From Branchiostoma floridae (Eukaryota; Chordata; Leptocardii; Amphioxiformes; Branchiostomatidae), in contig NC_049985.1 of NCBI RefSeq assembly GCF_000003815.2, positions 19,711,893-19,775,892 on the forward strand: a stretch of 64,000 nt of DNA, in the 5' to 3' direction. The position numbers and the translations under genes are program-made. The notes under the pieces were generated by a model, which saw nothing but the letters and a program-made list of their open reading frames with translations, was not told the DNA's origin and did no database searches. Shown piece by piece: positions 12,501 to 24,300 of the stretch (its first letter is position 1; the number at the start of each line of letters is the position of its first letter).

Positions 12501-15500
12501 TAGATCCACATAGTATGGTGCTATGAAAAAAAGTGTGCTGCTATTTCATGCAAATGAGGGAAAAACTGTGGTGATATCAAGAAAACAGGGGTGATATCTG
12601 CCTGAAAACTAGGAGTGATATACGCATGTGGCCAATTCTGACCAATCCTCCCTTACCTTTGAGACCATCTTCTGGGACCAGAATAGTGTCATGTGATAAC
12701 TGACCAATCCTATGCTTGACTTCTAATTGCCCAGAGGAATATGAGCAGACTTTCTGTCTCCAGGCACCTTGCCCGGGAAGGTCTTGACAAGATTAATGAC
12801 CTTGTGTTGTTTCAGCCTGACACTGTCTGTCACAGCTTTTCAAGCAATAACAAGAAAGATTGTGGACTTTTAGGACAAAATAAAGTAACATTTTGTAAAG
12901 CTGATGAACTAGAAAAGCTTCGAGGAAGTATGCCATGGGCTAAGTTAGTTACCCCATGGCCTTGGTCTCGTTTAAGGTGTATATCACCAGGCCCACCACC
13001 TCGGGGATTTCTTGTCTCCCCTCGGTGGGCGGGCCTGGTGATATACACAGAAACCTCGCCCCGCCCATGGGGTAACTATTACTTAGCTTATCACCCAGAC
13101 AAGTTTTGTCGAGGTGGCTTCTTCATTTCTTCAGATCTCAAGAAATTTAATTGCACAATGGTTGGTTAACCTTGGCACCAAATCTTTACACCAAATCTTT
13201 ATTGAACATAGTCTTCTTCAGTACACAACGCTTTTTTTATTCTTCAGAATCTGCAAATGTTTTAATGACTTGTCTATTGTCTTTATTAGTGCAGAATGAC
13301 AAATGCAGTTCAAATTTGTATTACAGGGCTCGAAATACTTTTTTCTGCATACCTGGGGTTAACATTCAATGCTGCTAATAACAATCAACATACACCTACA
13401 TTATATGACATTTGTGTATAAAACCCAGTACATGGACCAGTGCAGGTTAGGTGCAGGTAGACATCAGAAATACCTGCACAGCTCCAATTTTACCTGCAGT
13501 AGCCTGCATATGCAGGTGGTATTTCAAGCCCAGTAGTTTAGGCATCAGGGAAAAGGTTAAATTTGTTAGAGGTGATCCAATTTGTTGCTCATGATGTTGT
13601 TTTTTGTTTGTTTCAGGTCATCGCATCATTCCCACAAGGACAGAAGGAAAGACAAACACCGGGACAGATCCCAGCGCAGGAAACGTTCGCTGTCTAAAGA
13701 AGGTGCTGACTACGGTCCCGCTAGGCAGAAGCGACGCAGCAAGGAACCAGAACGGGCGGACCACAAGGAGCGCCGGCACGCACGGCCGGCAGACTTCGCA
13801 GCAAGGGGGCGATCGCAGAAGCAGCCATACAGGGAGCGCGAACGTCCGCGGGAAAGAACAGACGCACCGAGGGAACCAGAACCGTGGAGACGTGATCGAG
13901 TCGCGCCTCGTCCGGAGAGGGAGCCACCGCGAGGTGACAGGCTGGCTCCTCGTTCCGACAGGGAGAGGGAGCGACCGCGGTCGAAGGAGGACTTGCGGAG
14001 GAAGGAGCGAAGGGATGTGGCTCCCCCGCAGAGCAGTCGCAGCGGACAGAGTCGGAAACGGGAAGGCGAGCGAAGCCCCGCCAGACCACCACGTGATGAA
14101 CAGAACTCACGGGCACCACCGAAATATGAATCACCAAAGGTAAAGGAGCAAGATGAGCCACAAAGTGCAGATGAGAGGGTGCAAACACCACCAAAGGAGG
14201 AGGAAGAAGAAGAGAGAGGGATGGAGGGAGAGAGGGAGGAAGAGAGAAGTGAGAGTTCTGGGGAGGGGTCATCAGGAGAGGAGTCAGGGTCAGAGGGCGA
14301 GGGGTCAGAGGGTGAAGGGTCAGAGGGTGAGGGGTCAGAAGAAGGAGAGGAAAGCGGGGATGAGTCAGGATCCAGCAGCTCTTCTTCGGAGGATGAGGAT
14401 TCCGGGGAGGAATCTGGCTCCGGGGACAACCAAGGCAGCGAGCAATCCGGCAGCGAGCGATCTGTGAGCCCAGATCACCCCGAGAACAAAACCCACCACG
14501 TCCACGTCAAGTCCAAGTTCGACGAGGAATCGGGAGGGAGCGAGGAAGAAGAGGACCAATCGGAACCACCCTCTGATAACGAGTACGTGGTGGCGGATTC
14601 GCCTCCCGAGTCGCCGCCAGAGCTGAAACCCGAGGTTCCCCCGTACCTTCCAGCCGTCATGGGCTGCCGTAATGTGGAAGAGTTCTCCTGCCTCAACAGA
14701 ATAGAGGAGGGCACCTACGGGGTCGTGTACCGTGCCAAGGACAAGAAGACAGGAGAGATCGTGGCCCTGAAACGGCTGAAAATGGAGAAGGAAAAGGAAG
14801 GGTTCCCGATCACCTCTCTTCGCGAGATCAACACCCTTCTGAAAGCACAGCATCCGAATATCGTGACGGTACGCGAAATCGTGGTCGGCAGCAATATGGA
14901 CAAGATCTATATTGTGATGGATTACGTCGAGCACGACCTAAAGTCGCTTATGGAGACGATGAAGCAGCCGTTTCTCGTGGGAGAGACGAAGACGCTACTC
15001 ATCCAGCTGCTCCGCGCGGTCCAACATCTCCATGACAACTGGATCCTCCATCGAGACCTGAAGACCTCCAACCTCCTCCTCTCGCACAAGGGCATCCTCA
15101 AGGTCGGCGATTTTGGGCTAGCGCGGGAGTACGGCTCACCACTGAAACCGTACACGCCGATCGTGGTCACCCTGTGGTACCGCGCTCCGGAACTCTTGCT
15201 CGGCGTGAAGGAATACTCCACGCACATCGACCTGTGGTCCGTTGGGTGCATCTTTGCCGAGTTCCTCACCATGAAACCCCTGTGGTCGGGCAAATCGGAG
15301 ATCGACCAACTGAACAAGATCTTCAAAGATCTGGGTACCCCCAGTGAGAGAATCTGGCCCGGGTATAACGAACTCCCTGCTGTGAAGAAGTGTACCTTTG
15401 CCGAGTATCCCTACAACAACCTTCGCAGTCGGTTTGGCGCGTACCTCTCGGATCTAGGCTTTGAACTCCTCAATAAGTTCCTTACGTACTGTCCTTCGAA

Positions 15501-15774
15501 GAGGATCACAGCAGAAGACGCGCTGAAGCACGAGTTTTTCCGCGAGTCTCCACAGCCGGTGGACCCGAGCATGTTTCCCACGTGGCCGGCGAAGAGCGAA
15601 CAGACCACGACGCGGGTCAAGAGGGGAAGCAGCCCACGGCCGCCAGAGGGAGGGTTGGGTTATGCCCAACAGTTGGCAGAAGATGGGGACATTGAGCCTG
15701 GGCTGGGTTTCCACTTTAACACCTCCCAGCAAGGGGTGTCGGCCAAGGGAGCCGGCTTCAACCTGAAGTTCTAA
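6515..15774 (+). CDS. CDK11: CDK11 / PITSLRE cyclin-dependent kinase, four coding exons
   Basis: Ser/Thr kinase of the CDK family acting with cyclin L in transcription and pre-mRNA splicing (family knowledge). Coding exons, with phase checked: 6515-6677, 10246-10320, 11358-11472, 13617-15774; 2511 nt, 836 residues, near the usual p110 size (about 780-800). The start is the ATG at 6515, just before the family's conserved N-terminal KTLDEIL motif; its exon opens after an acceptor at 6480, so a 5' untranslated exon probably lies further left. In order: a charged RE/RS-rich region (residues about 118-310), a Glu/Ser acidic tract (about 310-420), then the kinase domain (about 473-760) with EEGTYGVVY glycine loop, ALKRL lysine, PITSLRE helix, [11 protein letters not shown] and TLWYRAPE, and a conserved C-terminus ending LKF. 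The last exon of 2158 nt carries no intron. Identity is very sure; the first exon is fairly sure. Confidence 0.95.
7375..7560. promoter_or_regulatory. CCAAT-box cluster inside CDK11 intron 1 (candidate promoter)
   Basis: Four CCAAT or ATTGG motifs occur within about 130 bp (7383, 7433, 7469, 7507), followed by an E-box CACGTGAC at 7528 and a short GC-rich stretch. Cell-cycle and housekeeping promoters often carry such clusters. It lies downstream of the first coding exon, so it could serve an alternative CDK11 transcript, a divergent transcript, or be a transposon relic. No start site can be read from the sequence. Confidence 0.3.
8460..8600. repeat. Repeat fragment with GGGGGAGCATGCCCCC signature
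   Basis: The segment with GCAGGAAATTGTGTTTTAGA and GGGGGAGCATGCCCCCGGAC recurs at 6290-6365, in the same order and orientation. It is a dispersed repeat of unknown class on both sides of CDK11 coding exon 1. Confidence 0.6.
9072..9490. mobile_element. MITE in CDK11 intron 1
   Basis: Terminal inverted repeats of about 30 bp: AGGCCTAGGGAAAAAAATG at the left and the reverse at the right (TTTTTTTTCCAGGCCT), with a TTTCCTGTTTC block in each arm. No coding content. Confidence 0.65.
9619..9978. mobile_element. hAT-like MITE, CAGGGCTCGAAAT ends
   Basis: Perfect terminal CAGGGCTCGAAAT type ends with ATTATG on both flanks (9613-9618, 9979-9984). The interior is made of GTGCACCC repeats in both orientations. 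A relative at 13324-13532 has the same ends. Confidence 0.8.
11477..11688. mobile_element. MITE M2 (TACTGTAAATGCAG) at the CDK11 exon 3 donor
   Basis: The 212-bp element has TACTGTAAATGCAGAAAC at the left and the inverse TTTACAGTA at the right, and is full of ACCGCGAA motifs. Its left end starts four bases after the GT donor at 11473. Relatives: 42803-42997, 62117-62320, and partial copies ending at 33111 and about 43836. TA ends suggest a Tc1/mariner type. Confidence 0.8.
11700..12346 (+). mobile_element. LINE 3' end: reverse-transcriptase ORF tail plus UTR
   Basis: An open frame to 12108 encodes a C-terminal LINE ORF2-like stretch ([10 protein letters not shown], then FQSVLAD..NPLNSLL, ending in a stop). 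A 240-bp 3' UTR and a terminal ATTACC repeat (12328-12346) follow, as in CR1/L2-type elements. It is 5'-truncated and non-functional, in CDK11 intron 3. Confidence 0.7.
12947..13077. mobile_element. Hairpin MITE in CDK11 intron 3
   Basis: Arms of about 58 bp start AGTTACCCCATGG and end CCATGGGGTAACT, both with GTATATCACCAGGCC inside. Open frames over it are by-products of the palindrome. Confidence 0.75.
13324..13532. mobile_element. hAT-like MITE relative, CAGGGCTCGAAAT ends
   Basis: Starts CAGGGCTCGAAATAC and ends GTATTTCAAGCCCA-like; the interior has repeated TACCTGCA motifs. It is 85 bp upstream of the large CDK11 exon. Confidence 0.6.
14273..14400 (+). repeat. In-frame minisatellite coding the CDK11 acidic tract
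   Basis: A 15-bp unit coding G-S-E-G-E is repeated about four times between 14283 and 14342, followed by Glu/Asp/Ser codons and a run of Ser codons. It encodes the acidic domain upstream of the kinase. Such short coding repeats change length easily, so allele length differences are likely here. Confidence 0.75.
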
Positions 15775-16640
15775 TTGATAGTTCATGAAAGAACAGAAGA
15801 CTGAAAAGCCAACTGTGCAAACCCCCAAATCAAGTTCTCACTTGTGTATCGCCTTTCGCGAAGATGTATTGGAATTTTCCGACATATTAGAGGGAATTGA
15901 CGAGTTACATGTACTAGTAGCAGGAGTGTCCAAGATACATTCAATGTAAGAAAAGTTGACATCTGTAAAACAAGTGAGAACTCGACTTTTGGGGATATCC
16001 AACATAGTATGGTCGGATTTTCAATTTTAAGTTTTGCTCAAGATATGGAAGAACACTGGATAATTAAAAATATGTATATAGTCTGAAAAAAAAGAAAGGT
16101 AGTGTAGGGGAATCAGTCTCGTTCAAGTGACGTCCTCTGGAAGAAGTTGAAATGTAGCTACATGTGTAGGCTTCAAACATTTTGCTCTCAACATTTTGAA
16201 GACAGCTTTTCACATTTTGAATGACATTGAGAACAAGTTTGTCTACAAAGTATTACCACTTCAATAACAAGAACATATACCTATAGGAGACCAAATGAAC
16301 TAACCATACACTGTTATTCACTATGTAAAAATCATTATCATGTATCAGAAACTTGGCAACCATAGTATATGTATGTGTGTTAAGGTTTCGTCAAATAAGC
16401 AAAATAGCCAAAGGATGTAAAAGAAAATGTCTTAAAAACTAAATCTCTCTTTTTATGTGAGGAAATTTAAAAGTGTGTAGTTTCAGTTTCATACCGACAG
16501 TTTTGAGGCCTCCTAAGGAGCAACAGATATACATGTATCCATTGAGATATGTTTGAAAGTGTACATATAGCAACTTGTTAAACATAGCGGTTGAACATAC
16601 TATGGAAATAAATGAAGTACTTAATGCAGTGAATGTTGCT
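15775..16640 (+). other. CDK11: Probable 3' untranslated region of CDK11
   Basis: AT-rich DNA without open frames follows the CDK11 stop codon. A canonical AATAAA poly(A) signal lies at 16607-16612, so the 3' UTR would be about 0.85 kb. The 3' end is inferred from this signal only. Confidence 0.6.
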
Positions 16641-17210
16641 TCATACGATCAAGACTTCTGTGAGTTAGAAGAATCATTGCCTTTCTAAACCCTGGCTATC
16701 ACAAGGTCAAACTAGCGGAACTGGCAGGAAGTGCAGGTCAGAAGTGGTAGAACCCCAGTTTCAAGTTGGATACGTACTATCTTGATAACACCAAAAGTGG
16801 CTTTATGATAAAGTTTATCTTATTTATGTCATGTAAGGTATTGACATTACACAAATATTATGTAATGATAATTTTGCCCATTTCTTCGAATCCCATTCTG
16901 TATGGATAAGAGCGTAGTTCACCTCTATCCACGGGGTACCCTGTATCAAGGAGCTTTGTTCATATGGATGTTTGCTTGTTCCTTTCAAATCTCGACCTTT
17001 TCATTTCAAACCTAAATTCGCTATTTGGCAAATTTCAATGATAACTAGTCGTGAAAGAACATAAATGAAGAATCGATTTATAAGATTTCTTATTTCTAAT
17101 CTTAAAGGCAACGATTTTTGGCGAAACGTTTTTTATTCGCAGGCTCGCATCGGTTTTGGAGTTCCCAGAGGACGTTAAATGGTCTGGAGTAGCGCCTGCA
17201 GTGTCTATAA

Positions 17211-17528
17211 AGCTAAGGGCGCAACCCTCCGGACGTTCCATTTGTCCGTACGTTTTTGGTTTTTTTTTGGGGGGGGGGGGGGGGGCAGGCCACGTCCGCC
17301 ACGTATTTCTGAAAACGTTCCGGCTGTACATGGCAGCTACTGGCACGTACAATCCGCAGCCCGATGGCACACAAAGTTTTGCCTGCACGTTAAGTTCTAC
17401 GGCGTGTCTGTGTGCTCCAAAATCCGTCGGATTCCCCGTACTTAACACTTACGTATCCCAAAAGATTGCCCACGTTATGGCACGTAGACAACACGTATAT
17501 GCACGTACGGCGGGTTGTGCCCTTAGCT
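17211..17528. mobile_element. MITE M1, copy 2, with TAA target duplication
   Basis: The 318-bp element runs from AGCTAAGGGCGCAACC to GGGTTGTGCCCTTAGCT, flanked by TAA at 17208-17210 and 17529-17531. A G run of about 16 lies at 17268-17285. The interior is rich in CGTACG. Confidence 0.85.
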
Positions 17529-18262
17529 TAATTGTAGCGGTAAGCAGAGTACGGGTCATCTACACAGTCCCAACGTTTCCTTTTTTTAAGGAGGCAGTCT
17601 TCACAGCTTTTGCAAACAACCTCCACTCTTTCTAGTTGTTGTTGTTGTTTTTTTTTTTTTTTTCAATCGTGCTGTGATTGCTGATGTAAAATCTCAAAGT
17701 GATTTCCGCTTCACAACTGTGAATACGATAAACATTGCTGTTAACATACCTCTTGACATCACTGACAAAATTACATTTTAGCCGAGTCACTCTTGGTCAA
17801 ATTTATATCATAATAGTCAATTGTAGTCCACAGTGGTCACAGATTTCCGCTTCCCAAATGTGTATGCTGTTAACATACCTCTTGACATTCACTGACCAAA
17901 TTACATCTTCGCCGAGTCTCTCGGGGCCAAATAAGCGCACAATGCCCCAATAGTCACAGCGTCTGCTTGGTAATAAAACTAGAGTTTGGAAACCGCATGC
18001 CTATCATAATGTGTTTGGTAGTTTAATGCCACGGATCGTTTTCCAATTTCCAACCGCACTCACGGCAATCCCTGTAAGCTGTAGCGGGTTTTCGGACAAC
18101 GAGTATATTTCTCACGCCTTTGAATCAGGGTATTATCAATTAGGTAAAACATCTATTTGTAACGTCCTTGAGATGATTACTCACTGTTCACTTCATTGTC
18201 AACCTGCGTGTATCAAAGTTTAGCAGCGAGCTCGTTTGAACAGAACAGAACGAACAGCAGAC

Positions 18263-18329
18263 ATGGACACCGTACTGCCGACACTTTGTCTCTCAATCTT
18301 CTTTCTGGCTGTATCCGTTAGAGGTGGAG
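18263..18329 (+). CDS. Signal-peptide exon of the lectin receptor
   Basis: ATG at 18263 opens a 22-codon exon with a hydrophobic core ([12 protein letters not shown]) and ends at a GTGAGT donor in phase 1, matching the entry phase of the lectin exon. This short exon is easily missed by ORF scanning. Confidence 0.8.
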
Positions 18330-21300
18330 GTGAGTACTAGTATGTCATCTACTAGGGCTGAGTACCGTACATTGTACCGGTACAAAACCGTTTTTTTCTT
18401 ATTGGACCGGACCTGAAAAAAACTCGGAGAACCGGATGTTGGACCTATTTGAAAATGAACATAATGTATGAACAGATATCCACACGTTTCTGGCTTTACC
18501 GGCCGGGAAAAATAACAGGAGCGAATAGGGTAGAGTCTAAAGTCACCCAGTTTTACAGTCAATCGTACAAAGGCAGTTAGCTTTGTAGGATTTTAAAACG
18601 CCAGTCAAATATTTCACAAAACAGATATCTTTGTAACGAAATGACCATTGTTTTGAGCATCGTCCATTCACAAGTTTTCTGAATCAGGTTCAGGTCCGGA
18701 CCTGAACCTGATCCTCTGGACCTGAACCGGACCTGGACCTCAAATTTCTGTACCGGTACCCACCCTTATCTTCTACTGTAGTCTCCAAGCAGACCCTAAG
18801 GTGCCTTAGATAGTATCAAAGCTGGCAAATTAATATAGCCGGCACCCCATTTGACTCCCTTTGGCCGGTTTGACTCTCTTTGGCCGGCTATATTCCTTTG
18901 CCAGCTTTGATACGTGTACTATCTCTAAGGCACCGTAGGGTCTGCTTGGAGACTAATCTCTGTACCCTTCCCAAAGTGCTAGTGACCGCATAGTGCATCC
19001 CCATGTGTAGATATTGTTCAAGTTTTTATTGTGAAATCAAACCAGCAGACAGTAGAGTGATACATGTAAGACTGACTACTGTTGATTTCTACAACTAGAT
19101 TCAGTATCAGATTTTATTTGCTATGACACAGCAGTCACACGAGAGATATTCTGTATCATCTAAATTGCGTCAATGATCACAGAGCATCTATCAGTAATAA
19201 AATCCAGGTACAAACATCATAAAACGTTTAGTTATCAATTTAGACTAAAAACCTAAAACAAGCTAATTAAAACGTTACTGATGCAGAGACAGTGAGCGTT
19301 TAGGGGTGAATTACAATCTCACTGCGGGTCAAGACTATATGTTATCACAAAGAATGTTATCAAGTGCTAGGCTTCCAGGTAAGAGGAAAATTAAAAAGTG
19401 CTGAGATTGGCCCCGGCGCTACTTCTTCAAGGATCAATGGAGAATAGTGGCCTCTGAAAACACAGTCAAAATACTAAACTGTGCTAGTATAGAGAAGTCG
19501 TAATACCCCTTCACATTATCCACGATCTTCGGGCGTATTGATGGAAGTTACAATGATTAAAAAGGCCCCCCAAAAGGGAATCAGAGTTGAATCCTAATTT
19601 TTCATATGTGTCTATCACTTGAATCATCAAGTTCATGGTTCTCCCAACAGGTTGTCCCGATGGCTTTACTAAATTCGAGGGAGCCTGCTTCAAGGCGTAC
19701 CATCATACAGTTACCTACGGCCAGGCGAGGCAGTTTTGTGCCGGCAAGGGGGGACTATTGGCCATGCCCAAAGACAGGAGGACAGACGACTTTTTGTGGA
19801 ATCTGAAAAACGCAGCAGATTCCGGGAGCTTTTTCTGGTTCGGTTTGAGCGACGAGAACTCGGAGGGCCGGTGGATGTGGGAAGATGGGACTGTTCATAA
19901 CGTGTACGCCGACTGGGGCAACTGGCAAGAGGGACAACCCAACAACCAAGACGGAAACGAAGACTGTGCGCATTGCAATTCTCCTGCAAAGCCGGGATGG
20001 AACGACCTGTCGTGCGGATACACAGCCAAGTTTATCTGCCAGACGACAGGTGTGTCAGACGATATTATCGGAAATTAGCGAACATATGTTGTATATTTTC
20101 AAAAAGGACGTTTCTTTCGTTGACTGTACTTTATACAACAACAAAAGAAACGTCCTTTTTTTGATAATATACAACATATGTTCCTTAATTTCCGATACCT
20201 GAATACCACGGAAAAATTCATATTTCTCATACAATTAGATAAACCATACATTATTAATTCCATCTGGCCAACATTATGTTTATAACTGTTTTAAGAAGCG
20301 AGAGGAAGTTGAACTTGTGCATACTGGAATGTATTAGCATATGTAGAGATGATAAGATACCTTTTTTTGTCACAATTGTACCTTATCACTAGCGCTACGA
20401 CCTGTACTTAGCTTGTTTAAGCACAAATGTACAATAAAGGTCATTCATTCATTCATTTGATATTCCCTGTTTTTTTCCAATGACGGTTGAGTTGCCATGG
20501 TAACGCAGTCATCTAATCAGTATCTCAATCAGTTTTCCATGCAGTTGATGGCGGCTGGTCTGACTGGAGCGCATGGTCTGACTGCAGCGTGACGTGTGGA
20601 GTCGGTAGTCAGACTCGGGACCGAGGCTGCACCAATCCGGCACCAGAGCACGGCGGGGTGGAGTGTGACGGAAATACTGAAGAGACACAAGAGTGCGACT
20701 CGGGAGTTTTCTGTCCAGGTAACTCTAGGTTCTACTGTTGTTTTTGAATGTGTATTTATACAGTGTGACTGTCATCTTTAGATGATTACTCTCTCTCCGT
20801 CGACAAAGTATTGTGATCGGTGGATGTAATGAGTATTCGCATCTGTATCTCTATGTTTTGTTGCCGCATTCGTATGTAGTTTGACATGTCGTCTGCACTC
20901 AGTTGCTCGGTGATGTACGTTGCGTTTTTTCTTGGTAGCTCCTTTTATAATCGATGTAATAATTTCAGATATCACCCTAAGTCTCTCGGTATATTGGTCC
21001 AGGTCTGCGTTATTTCAGCGTGTTAGGCGTAGCGATAAAAGGATATTGCCAAGCAGATGCTGCGTAATGCAGATATGCGGTAATGTGAGAACAGCTGTCG
21101 CGGTAGAGGAATCCCTAAAGCTCCAGTGACAAAACGCGTACGGTTTCTTGCGATGGAGGTTTTATGCGCTGTATAAGCGCAGTGCGTCGTAAGTCGGGAA
21201 AGAATCGGAAGAAATGGTACCGGTTTAGATATAGTATTTTTTCATAAAGCAGTGTTCACAAAGATCGTAGCGCATCGTACCATGAGGTCACAATACGCCC

Positions 21301-24300
21301 CTTACATATAGCGAAAATCGATCGAACGACGAGTCTGCGAGCTCTAAATTACAAGGAGGCATGACCCTGACGGGAAGGGGGGGAACTCTTATCTACCATT
21401 TCTACGTCGGCATTAGGGTCATGCCTCCTCGTAATTTGGAGCTCGCAGACTCGTCGTCCGATCGATTTTCGCTACATGTGAGGGGGGGGGGGTCTAAGAG
21501 CGTACCTGCGTCAATCGCAGGTAATCATAGTAAATCGGGGAGCCTCTGATGACGAAAATAGAACTGAAATGGATTTTGAACATGTTCAAAGTTTCTCCAT
21601 TGTCGTACGATTTTTATTGCCCCCATAGCAAACTTCATTACGGTCATTATTTTCTACTAATGACGTCAAAGGTTTATACATTTTTAGCATGTTGTGATGG
21701 TTTTAGTTTTCCCTGAAATTGTCGATGTTGACGAAAAGGGAAACTATATCAGTCGCAACTGTTCATAGTAGGAACTAGAGAACAGTGTGCCATAAGAGGC
21801 AATGTTTTCCACGTGGGAGATTCAGTATCACGCACAGGTGATGCAGACAATTGTTTGACCGCAACATGCACGTGAGTTAGTTCATAATTAAATCAAATCT
21901 CAGCTCTCGTCGGCCTCGGGTCAATTTACCATAATCGCAATGATAACGGGGACAACTCGAACAGCAAGGCGGGCTCTATGAGTCGGAAATATATATAATG
22001 TAATGCTTATGATATGATTTTTGCATGATGGCGTTTTTGTGGATGGCATCTCATAATACGATATTTGAAAAAGCTTGACTCATAGAGCCGACAAGCAGGC
22101 CGAGATAACCTTACCAGTACTTGTGCTTGATTTGAACATTTGCTTGTAATACTCATGTTGTCATGGTCTCTTTTAATTTATGTTTACAGTTAAAGATATT
22201 ATAGGAATGTATTCAACAGTTACGTCAATATTTGGTTGCAATGGTTAGAGAAGCGCAAAAGCGGTCAGGCGGCTATTCAGAAGAGACACAAGTGAAAAAT
22301 CGTACGACGCTGGAAAAAATATGGAACATTATCCAATGCTCTGCGATGGCTGATTTTGCTTACGATTTAGCTCCGATTTACTGCGATCATCGTACTATAT
22401 GCGGAATACTCCATGGCAAGAAATCGTACGCGGTTTCTGACCGGGGCTTTAAAAGATGTTAGACCCTGTCTTCCTAGCACATTGCATTGGTCAGTGCCAA
22501 AGTGCCAGAGTTATAATAAAAAAAGTACATAATATGTCCTGGTAAGCTATCAGTAATATTAGGTTTTCTTTTCTTTTCCTGGTCGTCGTTATTTGTCTGT
22601 AAGGGACTGTCGATATCATCTGCATAATAATATATTGCAACTGATTCGGCGGAAACCATAAATACGAGTATATTTCTCATTTTATTTTCATTTGCCAGGT
22701 CCAACTACTGAGGAACCAACGACGCAGGGACATGTCACATTTCTCACTAACGAGGAAGTACTTTCACAGACAACATCCATGCACATGCCTTCTTCTGTCC
22801 AACCCACACAACGTCCAACTAATTCTGAAACCTCTGTTTCTCATCACGACATGCGTACACAGAGCACAGTTCTACAGAAGACACAACGCCCAACTTATCA
22901 ACCGGCTAAACGTACACAGACCACAGCCACAAAGATGCCTTCAGTTTCCCAGCCAACACAACGGCCAACTCATCCCACAACCAATGCTTCTTAAGCTTAC
23001 CAGATGACAAGGCTGGCACGTATACGGCTACATTACTGTGTTTACCGATAGGTGTCTTCCTCTTCTTCTTCTGTAATAGGGCCTTCACACTGAAACCGAG
23101 TCAGCAGGAATCAAGCTGAACCAGTCGGAATTGATTATTTGCAAAATTCGTGCCACATTCGGGGCCATTCGGGTGGGAATTCCAAATGGTCCTTATATTC
23201 ACTTCACACGAGAAGGAATGAGCCAGAGTGCCGTCAGAATGAAAATTATTTTCTATTCCTGTGAATTCGTAGTGTATTCTAGACATTTCGACTACATTAC
23301 AAATATTCTTTCGGCCACATTCGGGCAGGATTCGAGATGGCTTGTCGTTTCCATTCTCCATCGAATGAGATAAGAATGTTTCGAATAATGTTGGATCCCG
23401 CAGAATGCGGTCAGACTGCAGTTAGAATAGTTAGAATACACTTAGAATCAACTATGAATATCATTCGATATTTCTCCACTTCGAATGCACCTCGACAGTT
23501 TTTAACATGTCAAAACTTTCGGGCTAGCCAAAAGAACGGGCATAAATAGCTGGAATGCAGTTAGAACACAGTACGAATTGCCAGGAATTGCCAAGAATAG
23601 AAAACAATTTTCATTCTGACGGCACTCCGGCTCATTCGTACTCTCGTGTGAAGGGGGCTTCGTAATGGTTCAATGGAAGCAACCATACGATACTTGAATG
23701 TCTTCGTTCATATACTTGTAAATATTGTTTAACTTTACATGTTTATCATTGTAGTAATTTAATGAATGAATAATGTTGCATAAATTGTGTTAATGCACCT
23801 TTGGCAACCTTTTGGCAACGTCCAACATTTTCTCGAAAATGATGCTTTTCTATTCTTGATTGTTTTATTGACTACAATTCATTATAAGCTGCGACTCCTC
23901 GGATACGATATACTGTTGATATTACTTGTTTGTGTCTTGTTCTTAGGAAACAATTGTCAGAAGTACAAAATCATTCAAAATCATCTGTTATGCTGTTTTC
24001 ACCCCATTTGCGTTACTTTCTTGGCCTTTTTTTCTACCTTTCCTTTGGTATACAATCATGTAGTGGCTTTCTGGAATAATTTCGACATATTTCTTTATGA
24101 TTTGTAACTTATTATAAATATTTGATCATTTGTGTCGTCATGGTTTTCACGTCATGTTTTTGAAACTTTTTTCATTCATTAAATTTATTTGTATTTTAAT
24201 TGTTAATTTTCCCTACTTTGTGGTGGTGGGGGGGGGGGGAGCCACATAGCCTTTTGCCCACCCACCCTCCCATGTTTTTTTCTGTAATGTTTTATTTTTT

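Noticed and set aside
12741-13169. 142-codon open frame in CDK11 intron 3
   Set aside because: A third of it is the palindromic MITE at 12947-13077; the rest shows no domain.
13582-13616. Met start 11 codons upstream of the large CDK11 exon
   Set aside because: These codons are the intron polypyrimidine tract; the acceptor TTTCAG at 13611-13616 joins in phase 2 with exon 3.
13604-15620. Antisense and shifted frames over CDK11 (up to 239 codons)
   Set aside because: Shadows of a GC-rich, low-complexity coding exon; no family match or splice logic.
17035-17635. Open frames of 88-159 codons near 17.2 kb, and similar ones at 328-806 and 49108-49797
   Set aside because: They run over MITE M1 copies and do not agree between copies.
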